From the IMG/VR virus record IMGVR_UViG_3300042090_001631, positions 1 through 31,764 of that record: a stretch of DNA of 31,764 nucleotides. One strand, given 5' to 3'. Below the pieces are notes generated by a model, which saw only the letters and a program-made list of their open reading frames with translations, was not told the DNA's origin and did not search any database. Below, in pieces: positions 8,384 through 16,677 of the stretch (positions are counted from its first letter, which is position 1; every line of letters starts with the position of its first letter). The position numbers and the translations under genes are program-made. This DNA comes from a virus.

Positions 8384-9472
8384 CTATGCGTTAGTGATTC
8401 CATTGAAGAAATCTGCTTTAAATGCAAAAACTTGCATGTTAGCACTTGCCACACCTACAGCTGACAAACCTATGTTCATGATGTATTGCGACCTATTGTC
8501 GAATGCATCTGCTAAGTTTGTTCCTGGAGGCGATGCAGGAATTGTTGCACTACCGTTAAGTGGTATAACTCCTGAACCAGCAGGTACACACACGGCGGGA
8601 GATGCTCCCCCTGCAAAAGCAGCCGATGTTGGATACTGGAATGCAGTAAATCCTGTTGTGTTTACATCTATGGTAATAGAAGAAACAGTTGCAGAATTCG
8701 TTACACTCAAGACACGGGCTGCACCAGCAGGATTACTTGCAAATGGTCCACTGCCGGAATGACCTGTTAAATTGCTTAACTGAGTCATGCCATAAGGCGT
8801 TGGAATTTGGAAATCTACAAGTTGCCCTGGTGAATATGGGTTCTGTCTGAAGAAGTACACAACTGCCTGTGTTGCTTGTGTTATGTAAGCAACGGGCAAT
8901 GTGTTAGGCAGGAATTGTCCTGGATATACCTTTTGATAGTATCCAGTGGTTCCATTGGCTACAACGAGACCTGCACTTGCTGCCGATGCAGCATACCCTA
9001 GGGTAATGCTTACTCCCGCTGATACAGCAGTAACCTGATAAAGGTTAGGACCGCTGATTGTTTGTGCTCCTGTCACGTTAATAAGACGGACATAGTCGCC
9101 AACGTTAATTCCTGTTGTTGTGCCTGTTGACACAACAAAAGTCGTTCCATTAACTGCTGTAATCGCAACTTTAGAAAAAGTTGGAGGACTAGTTTGATTA
9201 ATGAATGTAAAGCCACCCGATGTGCCTTGAGAGGCATACGTGGTAACGCCTGTAGTTGTTGAACTTGGTTGCCCCAGAGCTAAATATGAGCCGGCTGCCA
9301 TGGAACTAAACCATTCGGAATAGATCGGATTAGCAGCTGTACTCTGTGCGCCCCAGTTCGTAGTATCCTTGACAAAGACCCAATCAGGCATATCTGTCAT
9401 AGGAATGTTTTGAGCAACAACTGTTGCTGGGTTGGTATATGTCCAAGCCCCAATGAATGAATATGGTAACAT
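8384..9472 (-). CDS. Capsid-associated beta-rich virion protein (decoration or head fibre candidate)
   Basis: A 362-residue protein when started at the ATG preceded by GGAGG with ideal spacing; an upstream in-frame extension of 14 codons lacks a site. It is rich in Gly, Ala, Thr, Val and Ser with strong beta alternation. It contains two tandem FCCH-like modules. The first is around VAITAVNGTTFVV, then GDYVRLINVTG, then YQVTAVSAG. The second runs from AYITQATQAVV to TIDVNTTGF, with a GMTQLSN turn. A CVPAGSGVI/LADAFDN segment follows, shared with the 134-residue protein downstream. Lying directly after the capsid region and bearing a strong ribosome-binding site, it is likely an abundant virion surface protein. 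The role is inferred. Confidence 0.65.
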   Translation of the reverse strand: MLPYSFIGAWTYTNPATVVAQNIPMTDMPDWVFVKDTTNWGAQSTAANPIYSEWFSSMAAGSYLALGQPSSTTTGVTTYASQGTSGGFTFINQTSPPTFSKVAITAVNGTTFVVSTGTTTGINVGDYVRLINVTGAQTISGPNLYQVTAVSAGVSITLGYAASAASAGLVVANGTTGYYQKVYPGQFLPNTLPVAYITQATQAVVYFFRQNPYSPGQLVDFQIPTPYGMTQLSNLTGHSGSGPFASNPAGAARVLSVTNSATVSSITIDVNTTGFTAFQYPTSAAFAGGASPAVCVPAGSGVIPLNGSATIPASPPGTNLADAFDNRSQYIMNIGLSAVGVASANMQVFAFKADFFNGITNA

Positions 9473-9480
9473 GGTTCCTC

Positions 9481-9633
9481 CTATATACCTGTTGATCTTA
9501 AGTTTTGAATCCAAAGATCATTCGTGATGCACTGTCCTTGGTAGAACGAGCATCCAGCAGTGTGCCGAAGCATGCAAGGGTCGTTATTATCTAACTCTAT
9601 TACTTTCAACGACTTACGTCGTTTACAGACCAT
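9481..9633 (-). CDS. Possible small cysteine-rich protein
   Basis: An open frame of 50 residues beginning MVCKRRKSLKVIEL and containing DPCMLRHTAGCSFYQGQC. The spacing C-x7-C-x6-C with His and aromatic residues resembles small zinc- or iron-binding proteins. It fills the gap between the HNH gene and the 362-residue protein gene and ends 8 bases before the latter's start. The ribosome-binding site is weak (GAGG about 19 bases upstream), and an in-frame extension into the HNH gene exists. It overlaps a predicted hairpin at 9608-9623, so the region may instead be structured RNA. Confidence 0.4.
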   Translation of the reverse strand: MVCKRRKSLKVIELDNNDPCMLRHTAGCSFYQGQCITNDLWIQNLRSTGI

Positions 9634-9687
9634 ATTATATATGGCGGGGAAACCTCTTCGGATCTCCCTCTCTATGTTTCCATAGAG
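9608..9687 (-). other. Two GNRA-capped hairpins downstream of the HNH gene
   Basis: On the minus-strand RNA, 9687-9670 folds as CTCTATG, GAAA, CATAGAG (7 perfect pairs). Positions 9623-9608 fold as AACGAC, GTAA, GTCGTT (6 perfect pairs). Both loops are GNRA tetraloops. The first begins two bases after the HNH stop codon. GNRA loops are typical of structured RNAs such as self-splicing introns, but no intron core was identified here. Confidence 0.45.
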
Positions 9688-9688
9688 T

Positions 9689-10240
9689 CTAGACTTTCGC
9701 ATCTCCTTCTGGAGTCTTCTCGTTAAGTCGTTCAGCGTGATTGATCCTATGTTCGAAACCATGACATTTCGTACATAGCCATATAACATCGATAGGTTTT
9801 GAATAATCGGGGTGATGACCTTGCGGTTTACATTTTTTGCCGCATTTTGAACAAGAATCAGGTCGAACCAAATGACCATATTCAATGGCCAATTCCACAT
9901 ATAAATGTGCCCGCTTTTTGTGTGGGTATTTATATTTGTATTTTTTAACTGGTTCATTTTCCTTCCTCTTTCGATATGCTATCGAACTAGCCTTTTGGGG
10001 CTCAGGATTCTCGGCGTATCTTTTTCTTCTATATTCCGCTACGTGATCCTTGTTTTTTTCATACCAACGATCATGTTTAGAGGTCATTTTTTCAGTGTTA
10101 GTCTGTTCGTATTTCTTATCCTTAATACGTTTACAAACTTTACACTGCTCTCTCTTTCCCCATTTTCCTTTTTTGTAGTTTCCAAACTCTGCAAAAGGTT
10201 TTTCTATGTTACATGCGGTACATATTCTACTGGTTATCAT
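9689..10240 (-). CDS. HNH-type (homing) endonuclease with zinc-ribbon N-terminus
   Basis: A 183-residue protein started at the ATG preceded by AGGAG with 8-base spacing; an upstream TTG is too close to that site. The N-terminal zinc ribbon has C7-x2-C10 and C33-x2-C36. A very basic linker (about 40-110) follows. The C-terminal nuclease module has C130-x2-C133, HH at 142-143 and CTKCH at 156-160. This is the arrangement of phage HNH enzymes that nick or cut DNA to spread their own genes. It is inserted immediately downstream of the major capsid gene, a conserved locus that such elements favour. Function as a mobile endonuclease is confident at family level; its target is unknown. Confidence 0.82.
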   Translation of the reverse strand: MITSRICTACNIEKPFAEFGNYKKGKWGKREQCKVCKRIKDKKYEQTNTEKMTSKHDRWYEKNKDHVAEYRRKRYAENPEPQKASSIAYRKRKENEPVKKYKYKYPHKKRAHLYVELAIEYGHLVRPDSCSKCGKKCKPQGHHPDYSKPIDVIWLCTKCHGFEHRINHAERLNEKTPEGDAKV

Positions 10241-10324
10241 ATACAAGCTCCTTATAAAGCTAGTTTATTATAACCTGGTGATAAATATATTACCAACCAA
10301 TCTTCGCCCTTGTTGTCCGTCCGT

Positions 10325-11221
10325 TTAAGCGGCGAGGAGTTCCAAGTCAATTAGAGAAGATTTAACCTGGGCATAATCTTCTAACCCAGGAGGCAGATAG
10401 ATAAAGCGAGCTTTACCACCTGCTTGCCAAACGACTTTGTAAGCCTCTTTAGCTGCTACGAAACAGTTAGCAATGTCATTACCAAGCAAAGATGCATTGG
10501 CACTGACAGAACCTTGCTCAGAAGCAAAGAAGCGCACGTTGTTAGCTCCTCCTATCTCTGTACTTAAAGTTTGAGAGATGTTAGGATATTGGAACTTCTT
10601 GATGAAACCAGTCATGTTATACAAAACAGGGATCATGCGAGTCGTTAACATGCAACCGTATGCATCGCCGATTGGTGATGTTCCAAAGCGTAATTCCGCT
10701 TCTACAATATTTGTTATATACTCGCCGCTATTGTTTTGGAGAACGGTAAAGACATCATCCACGTCTGCGATTGTCATCTCAGTTGGAATATCTCCGTTAG
10801 TTCCGCCAACACAGTTGATAATACTTGCAGAGCTTTCCAAGTTATCTCTCTGGAGGGCGTCCTGAGTTTCACGAAGACTTTGTCCTAATCTAGCCGCAGC
10901 AGAGTTAAGCACAGGGTCTTCATTCGTGATTGTAACTTGGCGAGTAAGCACGATGTACGTGGCATATACTCTAACGCGGCAATCGACATCAACGCGATTA
11001 AGCTGTTGTGGTGGTGGGTTATTTTGTCCATCATCGAGAGGCACTTCAAACAGATCTAATCTGTCGTAACGTGACTGACGATCAATGAAACCTTGATTGT
11101 CTGGCAACTCAACAGGGGTAGCAAACAACTGGTGAATCAAGTTGTGCTCTGGAGTTGACAGCAATTTTGCGTTATACCGCTGTTGTATTTGCGGTGGTAA
11201 CGATGCAATTGATACTGTCAT
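10325..11221 (-). CDS. Major capsid protein, N4 gp56-like
   Basis: A 298-residue protein. The opening IQQRYNAKLLSTPEHNLIHQLF, the central VRVYATYIVLTRQVTITNEDPVLNSAAARLGQS and the following NCVGGTNGDIPTEM are characteristic of the N4 gp56 family of HK97-fold major capsid proteins. Position directly downstream of the scaffold gene (21-base gap) and upstream of the capsid-associated proteins supports this. No N-terminal scaffold or protease domain is fused. It should be the most abundant protein of the virion shell. Confidence 0.85.
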   Translation of the reverse strand: MTVSIASLPPQIQQRYNAKLLSTPEHNLIHQLFATPVELPDNQGFIDRQSRYDRLDLFEVPLDDGQNNPPPQQLNRVDVDCRVRVYATYIVLTRQVTITNEDPVLNSAAARLGQSLRETQDALQRDNLESSASIINCVGGTNGDIPTEMTIADVDDVFTVLQNNSGEYITNIVEAELRFGTSPIGDAYGCMLTTRMIPVLYNMTGFIKKFQYPNISQTLSTEIGGANNVRFFASEQGSVSANASLLGNDIANCFVAAKEAYKVVWQAGGKARFIYLPPGLEDYAQVKSSLIDLELLAA

Positions 11222-11242
11222 ATTTGTTATTCCCTTGACCTA

Positions 11243-12013
11243 TTAGGTCATTTCGGGAACCGAAGAGGCATAGGCTGCATAGCCGTGCATTTCACGGTAT
11301 AAGTCCTTCTTCATAGCATCCGTGAGCTTGAAAGCTTGAGCAATAGGCCTCTTATCGTAAGCCATGGGGGACGTTACCGCCTTCTCTGACTTCTCGATAG
11401 CCTTATCTATTTCCTTCTCTCTCCTACTCTCTTTCGCTACTTTAGCAAGACCCATGGCCTTGATATACTTATAGCTTTGCATTCCGATCTTATATGGATC
11501 TTTTAGGTCCGCAATCGTCGCTGCCAACTCTGGTTCCTTTTCTTCCAAGGTTGATAAAGTTTCAGGAGTGACGACCTCGGAGAAATCCGAATATTGACGA
11601 TTCAAGCGATCCATGAATTGATTATCTTGCTCTTTCTTGATAGCCTTTTGAACTTCTTGACGAACAAAATCTTCAGCGTTTTTGAGAACCTTCTGAGTAT
11701 TCTTTTCGGTTAGCTTTTTCACCTTACCTAAAGGAATGAATTCCTCGTCGCTGATTTTATCAAACTCATCTACCTCTTGTTGACGTACAGGTTGCGCATT
11801 AGCAAGCTGAGCTTGCATAATCTGCATCTGCGTGTCTCGCAATTGTTTCAGCTCTCTTTCGAGTTCGGCATTCTTAAGACGCATCGCCTTCAAGTGCTGG
11901 TTCGTTACCGGCTCTTGAGTTTGCTGTGTCTCTTTTATTTCATTGACTTGTACTTCTTCCTGAGGTGCTACCTCTTTAACTACTTCGCTGTTTTGGTTTT
12001 CAATTTCAGTCAT
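11243..12013 (-). CDS. Capsid scaffold protein
   Basis: A 256-residue, highly charged, mostly helical protein. The N-terminal 40 residues are acidic and glutamine-rich (EVQVNEIKETQQTQEP), followed by a coiled coil (MRLKNAELERELKQLRDTQ). The body is Lys/Glu-rich and contains a conserved-looking segment EEFIPLGKVKKLTEKN. This composition, and its place immediately upstream of the major capsid gene, is typical of podovirus scaffolds. It has a good AAAGGA ribosome-binding site and begins the leftward capsid operon. No protease motif is present. Confidence 0.78.
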   Translation of the reverse strand: MTEIENQNSEVVKEVAPQEEVQVNEIKETQQTQEPVTNQHLKAMRLKNAELERELKQLRDTQMQIMQAQLANAQPVRQQEVDEFDKISDEEFIPLGKVKKLTEKNTQKVLKNAEDFVRQEVQKAIKKEQDNQFMDRLNRQYSDFSEVVTPETLSTLEEKEPELAATIADLKDPYKIGMQSYKYIKAMGLAKVAKESRREKEIDKAIEKSEKAVTSPMAYDKRPIAQAFKLTDAMKKDLYREMHGYAAYASSVPEMT

Positions 12014-12096
12014 GAATTTCCTTTCTGTTCAGTGGTCGGCTATTCCCACAAAATACGCCATGACGGTAGGCTACACCACTTTTTTTACGCCTTACG

Positions 12097-12125
12097 TTGA
12101 CTTTGTATGATAAAAATCATATAAG
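12097..12125 (+). promoter_or_regulatory. Sigma70-type promoter for the rightward accessory pair
   Basis: TTGACT (12097-12102), a 17-base spacer, then TATAAG (12120-12125). Transcription would start near 12132, about 15 bases before the GTG at 12147. It lies in the divergent gap next to the scaffold gene. Confidence 0.6.
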
Positions 12126-12146
12126 TCTAATAAAAAGTGAGCACTT

Positions 12147-12461
12147 GTGATTTGTGATAATTGCAAAAATGAACGGTTAATTACTGATTTTATAAATAAT
12201 CAGAAATTTTGTTACCAGTGCACATATCGGATAAAGCTTGAAAAAATTAAGAAAAAGCAACCACCTAAAGTCCTTTTCTGTCGCGTTTGCAAAGAGGAAA
12301 TAATCAATAACAATAGTTCAAAAACTAAGCACCGATCTGTCTTTTGTTCAGAGGCATGCGCAGATATAGGGCATAGGGAAAGTCGTAGAAGCTATTGGAC
12401 GAGGCACGTTGGCTATGGAAGAGGGCAAAAACTTTTTACATCGGGAGATAATCATGGATAA
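12147..12461 (+). CDS. Small double zinc-ribbon protein
   Basis: A 104-residue protein beginning at GTG shortly after a good promoter. It has two pairs of metal-ligand motifs: C-x2-C (MICDNCKNE) with C-x2-C (FCYQCTY), and C-x2-C (FCRVCKEE) with C-x3-C (VFCSEACAD). The latter half resembles the FCS/MYND-like ribbons seen in the N-terminal part of phage HNH proteins and in another small gene here (19969-20274). The start is uncertain because the ribosome-binding site is weak. It overlaps the next gene by 8 bases, so the two are probably co-translated. Likely a DNA- or protein-binding accessory factor. Confidence 0.6.
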   Translation: MICDNCKNERLITDFINNQKFCYQCTYRIKLEKIKKKQPPKVLFCRVCKEEIINNNSSKTKHRSVFCSEACADIGHRESRRSYWTRHVGYGRGQKLFTSGDNHG

Positions 12462-13017
12462 GGAATATAAATCACACTTTGATCCTACAAGGAATACTGT
12501 AGGTTCTATTTATCGAGATGCACAGATAAACGGAGAAAAGGGCGTCATAATTGGCGATGTTAATCACGAAATAAAAAAAGATCTAGTAAAAGATATTAAC
12601 GAAGCTATTGAACTTGGTAGTAAAAGTGATGAATTTAGTAATAAACCCTTCTATGTTGCTATATATGAAAAGTACGATCTAATGCTAAAATGCGGCCTTG
12701 TTCGCATTCGTAAAATCACGAAGTATAGACCCTATCCCGAGCAGGATAGCATGGTTTTTCACGTCTATCCCGGCGGTTCAATCTTCTTCTGCTGGGAATT
12801 GCCTCATAGGACGCAAATGATGAACATTCTTATGAATCCTGATTTTTATGATGCTGAATATATCCAAATGCTAAGAGACTGGGAAAATATACGACTAGAA
12901 AACTTTGGTTTTAAAAAGGACGATGAGGGCTTTTGGGTAGAAAATGAATTATATCGCGGGGATAAAGTGCTAGCTTTGCCTTCCAGGGAGGAAAAGCCTA
13001 AGACGCTACTCGTCTAG
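12454..13017 (+). CDS. Hypothetical accessory protein
   Basis: A 187-residue protein starting at the ATG preceded by GGGAG; an in-frame upstream TTG and ATG lack sites. It is mixed alpha/beta, with a hydrophobic strand-rich middle (FYVAIYEKYDLMLKCGLVRIRKIT), then FHVYPGGSIFFCWELPH and a C-terminal acidic helix. No signal peptide or catalytic motif recognised. It is on the opposite strand to the late genes and shares a promoter with the zinc-ribbon gene, like an inserted accessory (moron) cassette. Its 3' end overlaps the convergent gene by 12 bases. Confidence 0.6.
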   Translation: MDKEYKSHFDPTRNTVGSIYRDAQINGEKGVIIGDVNHEIKKDLVKDINEAIELGSKSDEFSNKPFYVAIYEKYDLMLKCGLVRIRKITKYRPYPEQDSMVFHVYPGGSIFFCWELPHRTQMMNILMNPDFYDAEYIQMLRDWENIRLENFGFKKDDEGFWVENELYRGDKVLALPSREEKPKTLLV

Positions 13018-13338
13018 CCAAGAACCCCAGCGTTTCAAATATACGCAAATTTCGTACATTTGATCTAATCCTAATTCCTCACACCATAAGGCATCTCTTA
13101 TTATAGCCTCATGTTCGGCTCTACCCGAAACATTTATCCTCTTTACCGATAACTCGCTATCATCTTTATCTACAACATTTAAATGTGTATAATGTTCTTT
13201 GAAACGACATGGACAAGAAGGACTGCATGTTTGCGCGAGGATATATTTAGGGCTGCAATTATTACTTTCACCAGACACAAGAATAACCTTAGTAAAGCTA
13301 CTGATTCCCAGGTTGTCATGGCCCAGTAGCCAAGCCAA
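13006..13338 (-). CDS. Hypothetical protein with cysteine cluster
   Basis: A 110-residue open frame with a C-x3-C-x-C cluster (TCSPSCPCRF), which could bind metal, and an aromatic C-terminus (YLKRWGSWLDE). The start is uncertain. The TTG at the given position lies four bases from the upstream stop and could work by reinitiation; an internal GTG with AAGG eight bases upstream is an alternative. It converges on the rightward accessory pair. No family recognised. Confidence 0.45.
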   Translation of the reverse strand: MAWLLGHDNLGISSFTKVILVSGESNNCSPKYILAQTCSPSCPCRFKEHYTHLNVVDKDDSELSVKRINVSGRAEHEAIIRDALWCEELGLDQMYEICVYLKRWGSWLDE

Positions 13339-13341
13339 AAA

Positions 13342-13521
13342 TTATTGCTTAGGAGTATGCAAAGTAAGCGTCATTTTATCTTGACGCATACGCAAATGCT
13401 CCATGTCGCGGATAGTATGCTCAGGCTCACGACGTAGTTGCTCGGAATATTGCTCGTGCATGCTAATCGGGCCTTTCTGCACTTCTACCTTATAGGACTT
13501 ATGCTCTGCTCTTTTAGCCAT
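13342..13521 (-). CDS. Small charged protein downstream of the portal
   Basis: A 59-residue protein, MAKRAEHKSYKVEVQKG at the N-terminus, then a charged helix rich in Arg/Glu/Met (EQLRREPEHTIRDMEHLRMR). It is co-directional with the portal gene, 10 bases after the 65-residue protein. No family recognised. Gene reality is supported by compact packing and lack of any competing frame. Confidence 0.55.
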   Translation of the reverse strand: MAKRAEHKSYKVEVQKGPISMHEQYSEQLRREPEHTIRDMEHLRMRQDKMTLTLHTPKQ

Positions 13522-13531
13522 AATATGCCTA

Positions 13532-13729
13532 TTAAGAATATCTGCCGTTGTACGCCTGCTTATTCACATCTTTGGCCATGCTGCTCTGCCTTTTATCCTG
13601 TCTTTCAATATATTCAGTCGTCTTGCTGAAACCACGCTCAGCAAAATCTTTCTCAGGCTTTTGGTAGCTCTCAACACGAGGACTCATGTCGCCTTGTGCA
13701 TACCCTGCTTTTGACATTTTTTCTTTCAT
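13532..13729 (-). CDS. Small hydrophilic protein downstream of the portal
   Basis: A 65-residue protein starting at the ATG with an AAGGGG site; a longer in-frame version would overlap the portal's 3' end and is less likely. It is hydrophilic and rich in Lys, Glu, Gln and Ser (YQKPEKDFAERGFSKTTEYIERQ). No motif or membrane segment. Possibly a head or portal accessory protein by position. Confidence 0.55.
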   Translation of the reverse strand: MKEKMSKAGYAQGDMSPRVESYQKPEKDFAERGFSKTTEYIERQDKRQSSMAKDVNKQAYNGRYS

Positions 13730-13769
13730 AATAATACCCCTTTTAATTCCTTCCTCTATAACTTTAATT

Positions 13770-15815
13770 TCATGCAACACTTGGATTATTTGCAACTGTT
13801 TCGTGTCTTTCTGGAACATTTGAAACGGTGCTCTTTTCCGGATTAGCCGCAGGGCTTAGAGCGTTCAAGATCTCCACCTGTTTCATTACATGATCTAAAT
13901 CCATGCCTTGAAGTTCCTTAATTGCCTTAACAACGTTGAGAAGGCTATTAGTATCCTCTTGATGAGCACGACGTAACTTATCTTGAGCAACGGCGCTATC
14001 TGTTTGAATTTTAGCTACTCTCTCCTTAGCTAATCCCTCTTGGCTATGGGCGTAAGCAACTTTCGTCATGTTATCAACTTGCATTTGTTGCATTTGCAAC
14101 TGCTCCATTTTTTGCTGCTGTTCCTGCATTGCTTTCTGCTTAGCCATGACTTTTTCAATAATGCGATCCTTATTTTGCAAGGTCATACATTCAAGAATCT
14201 CATCAGGAGGAATTAAATCAGGGTATAATTGCTGAGCATGAAGTATTTGCGCTAACTCTAATTGTTGCTGTGTTTCTGTAAGAGCTGCCTGAACTACCTT
14301 ACAACCATATTTAAAGAAGATTTTACTATCAAATTCTGGCGTAGGATCTTCGCCTATGACCTGCTTAACTTTTCCATAGGTCCAATTCTTTTGAATATAT
14401 TCTATCTCGATATCGCAGCATAGCCTTTGCGATTCATCGGCCTGATCAAAAAGACGTTGCAAATTTCTAGCTGTAGCTGCTTGCCTCATCATGGTAACAA
14501 TGCCAGATCTATCGTCTATATCCATGCCCATGGCATTCGGATCAATGCCCGCAATACTGAAGAAGATGCCCTTGAGCATCTCTTCCATTTGAAGCATGAC
14601 GGGCGAAGGAGGCACAATGGGCATGGGCTGTACATCATCCATTTGGAAATCGGGATCTATGGATAGCACACGGCCATGACCGGAATTTAGAGCATCTGAA
14701 GGCGTTACAAGGGCTCCTTTCTTTACCTTAAGTCCTTGCTGCTGAGCGTCGAGAATTTCAAGATTTGATACCTTAAGCCTATTGAGGAGGTACTGGCAAT
14801 CACGTAGCATTGTCATGGGAGAATTAAACTTATACGCGTAATACGGCGTATCAGCGGTTAGGAAAGCTGTGAGCGGTACCACGGGGTAGCGATCCATGCC
14901 GTATGGGTTAGGTTCATCGACTATAACGCGATCATTGATTATGATACTTCTACGCACGGTCGGAACCTGCCTCTTAATCGTAGTCAATTGGCCCTTGAAG
15001 GCTACCATAATCTCTTTTAACTGCTCTTTCGTACCTTGAAACTCTTGGCATTCCTCTGTTTTTTTATCGACTAGGAAAGTAGCTTCACGGTTAGTTTGAT
15101 ACCAGTATTCATCAAAGGCTATCAAGTTTGGAAATTGAATTTGATAAACTTCAGGCATATAATAAAATTTATCATCTCGATACGTACCTTTAGGCAGGGA
15201 AAGAATTTGATCAGCAAACTGCGGGTATATGATAGCTGCTTCCTGAGTATCAAAGAAGGTTCTTACCCACCAAAAGCGAGCATCACTCATGTCACTACGC
15301 CTGTAGTAGGGATCAAAGAGCGCCGCCTTCATATCTATGTATCGCCAGCGGGGGTCGGGGCTTATGGGATCTTTCGTGCTATCTCCGTACATGTACATGA
15401 AGCCTAGGCCCTGAATAACGGCCCCTTGCTGGAAGGCATCGCTAAAGGTAGTATGAAAGCCTTCCTTATGATTATGATAAAGGCATTTCGTCAACTGATC
15501 TGCCGTCTTTTGCATCCCGTTACGCACAGGAATAACGGCACCACTCTTTCTTGTTTGCCTTTGATGACCACTAATAGCCTCGCTAATAGGGTTCATGATA
15601 TTGAAATTCCATATCTTCCTGCGATATGTAGCAACACCTGGGAAGATAAGCCCCCAAACTTCCTGATCATTCATGGTAAAACGCTGATTTAAATCAGCTT
15701 GATACCATTGCGTTTGTAATATGTTAATGCTATCAGAATAGTTCTTCTCCATGCTCTGGCGTAAAGATATGTTTAATGAATCTTCTGGCCAAAAAATCGG
15801 TGAATTATTTCTCAA
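13770..15815 (-). CDS. Portal protein, P22-like
   Basis: A 681-residue protein matching the P22-type portal pattern. An early [22 protein letters not shown] region (about residues 70-92) corresponds to the conserved portal segment, followed by the large beta/alpha wing and stem (residues 100-480). The C-terminal ~130 residues form a long Gln-rich coiled coil ([19 protein letters not shown]) like the barrel/crown of long podovirus portals. The start is a TTG preceded by GAGAGGAG at 8-base spacing; the next ATG is 21 codons inside. It forms the dodecameric DNA gate and is docked by the terminase encoded at 20476-21984. Confidence 0.87.
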   Translation of the reverse strand: MRNNSPIFWPEDSLNISLRQSMEKNYSDSINILQTQWYQADLNQRFTMNDQEVWGLIFPGVATYRRKIWNFNIMNPISEAISGHQRQTRKSGAVIPVRNGMQKTADQLTKCLYHNHKEGFHTTFSDAFQQGAVIQGLGFMYMYGDSTKDPISPDPRWRYIDMKAALFDPYYRRSDMSDARFWWVRTFFDTQEAAIIYPQFADQILSLPKGTYRDDKFYYMPEVYQIQFPNLIAFDEYWYQTNREATFLVDKKTEECQEFQGTKEQLKEIMVAFKGQLTTIKRQVPTVRRSIIINDRVIVDEPNPYGMDRYPVVPLTAFLTADTPYYAYKFNSPMTMLRDCQYLLNRLKVSNLEILDAQQQGLKVKKGALVTPSDALNSGHGRVLSIDPDFQMDDVQPMPIVPPSPVMLQMEEMLKGIFFSIAGIDPNAMGMDIDDRSGIVTMMRQAATARNLQRLFDQADESQRLCCDIEIEYIQKNWTYGKVKQVIGEDPTPEFDSKIFFKYGCKVVQAALTETQQQLELAQILHAQQLYPDLIPPDEILECMTLQNKDRIIEKVMAKQKAMQEQQQKMEQLQMQQMQVDNMTKVAYAHSQEGLAKERVAKIQTDSAVAQDKLRRAHQEDTNSLLNVVKAIKELQGMDLDHVMKQVEILNALSPAANPEKSTVSNVPERHETVANNPSVA

Positions 15816-15873
15816 TTTTCAATCTCCTCTCTTATTTCTTGGACAGAAAAACAAAATATATTATCATAAAGAT

Positions 15874-16362
15874 ATGAGTACCATGACATATAAAGACGTT
15901 GCCAAATTTTGGATGAAAGTAAAAATTTGCGATCAAACCAAAGATCAGAGATATAAAATGAAGTACATTGGACCTTGTTGGATTTGGCAAGGTTCTTTTT
16001 TTCAAAGTGGATATGGCCGTTTTTCAATACATCAAACTCTTTATCGCTCTCATCGAATAGCTTACGAAATTGCTTTTGGTGAAATTCCAAAAGATAGAAT
16101 TGTCTGTCATAAGTGCGATAACCCATCCTGTGTGAATCCTCAGCATTTATTTTTAGGAACACCCAAGGAAAACACTCAAGACATGATTTTAAAGGGGAGG
16201 CTAAACCGTTGTAGAGGATCTGAAAAAGGAATTTCGTACCGCCAAGAAACTGGCAAATGGAGAGCAAGATATATGAAAAATTACAAAAATATTCTTGTAG
16301 GAGAATTTGAAAGTAAAGAAGAAGCTTTACAAGCGTTGAAAAAATCACGTATCTCACCATAG
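15874..16362 (+). CDS. HNH endonuclease with C-terminal AP2-like DNA-binding domain
   Basis: A 162-residue protein. It has the classic pattern GPCWIWQG (33-40), GYGRF, SHRIAYE (59-65), then [20 protein letters not shown] (77-96) with the His/Asn/His metal site, followed by [10 protein letters not shown]. Residues about 119-156 form an AP2/ERF-like module ([15 protein letters not shown], then [14 protein letters not shown]) that should bind DNA. Oriented against the late operon directly upstream of the portal gene, it looks like a free-standing homing endonuclease. The start is the first ATG after the divergent gap; its ribosome-binding site is weak. Confidence 0.85.
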   Translation: MSTMTYKDVAKFWMKVKICDQTKDQRYKMKYIGPCWIWQGSFFQSGYGRFSIHQTLYRSHRIAYEIAFGEIPKDRIVCHKCDNPSCVNPQHLFLGTPKENTQDMILKGRLNRCRGSEKGISYRQETGKWRARYMKNYKNILVGEFESKEEALQALKKSRISP

Positions 16363-16416
16363 CTATTTATATTCATTATGGTGTAAGATAAAAATTATTA
16401 TAAGCAAGGAACTATT

Positions 16417-16677
16417 ATGGACGAACCGTCTCTATCGCAAGATGATATTTTAGACGTTGCAGAATTAACAGATAAATTAGAAGAATTTATATATGATACT
16501 CTTGAGCAACATGACGGTAGGATAGCTATGAGCGCTCTTATGAGCGCTAGTGTAAATTGCATGCTTACTCAATGTAATGATTTAGAGCAAGTCATGTATT
16601 ATAGACATTTGTTTATATTCGTTTTAGATAATTCAATACGAAATATCAAGATCAGTGGCCCTGATACATCTACTTAG
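16417..16677 (+). CDS. Small acidic hypothetical protein
   Basis: An 86-residue protein with an AAGGA site 7 bases before ATG. Acidic, helical N-terminal half (LDVAELTDKLEEFIYDTLEQ) and a more hydrophobic C-terminal half with two cysteines. No signal peptide. It follows the HNH gene in the same direction and converges on the coiled-coil gene with an 8-base overlap. No family recognised. Confidence 0.55.
   Translation: MDEPSLSQDDILDVAELTDKLEEFIYDTLEQHDGRIAMSALMSASVNCMLTQCNDLEQVMYYRHLFIFVLDNSIRNIKISGPDTST

Noticed and set aside
8394-8762. A 122-codon rightward frame opposite the 362-residue virion protein
   Set aside because: Antisense shadow of an Ala/Gly/Thr-rich gene; no ribosome-binding site.
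9481-9957. A 158-codon frame overlapping the HNH gene in another phase
   Set aside because: Most of it overlaps the well-supported HNH domain; only the last 50 codons, outside that gene, were kept as a possible small protein.
9470-10324. A complete group I intron carrying the HNH gene
   Set aside because: No P3-P7 core could be recognised, and the flanking capsid and virion genes appear intact and are not split; kept only as an open question about the hairpins.
15812-16360. A long leftward frame opposite the second HNH gene
   Set aside because: It is antisense to clear HNH and AP2-like motifs and has a leucine/phenylalanine-rich, unnatural composition.
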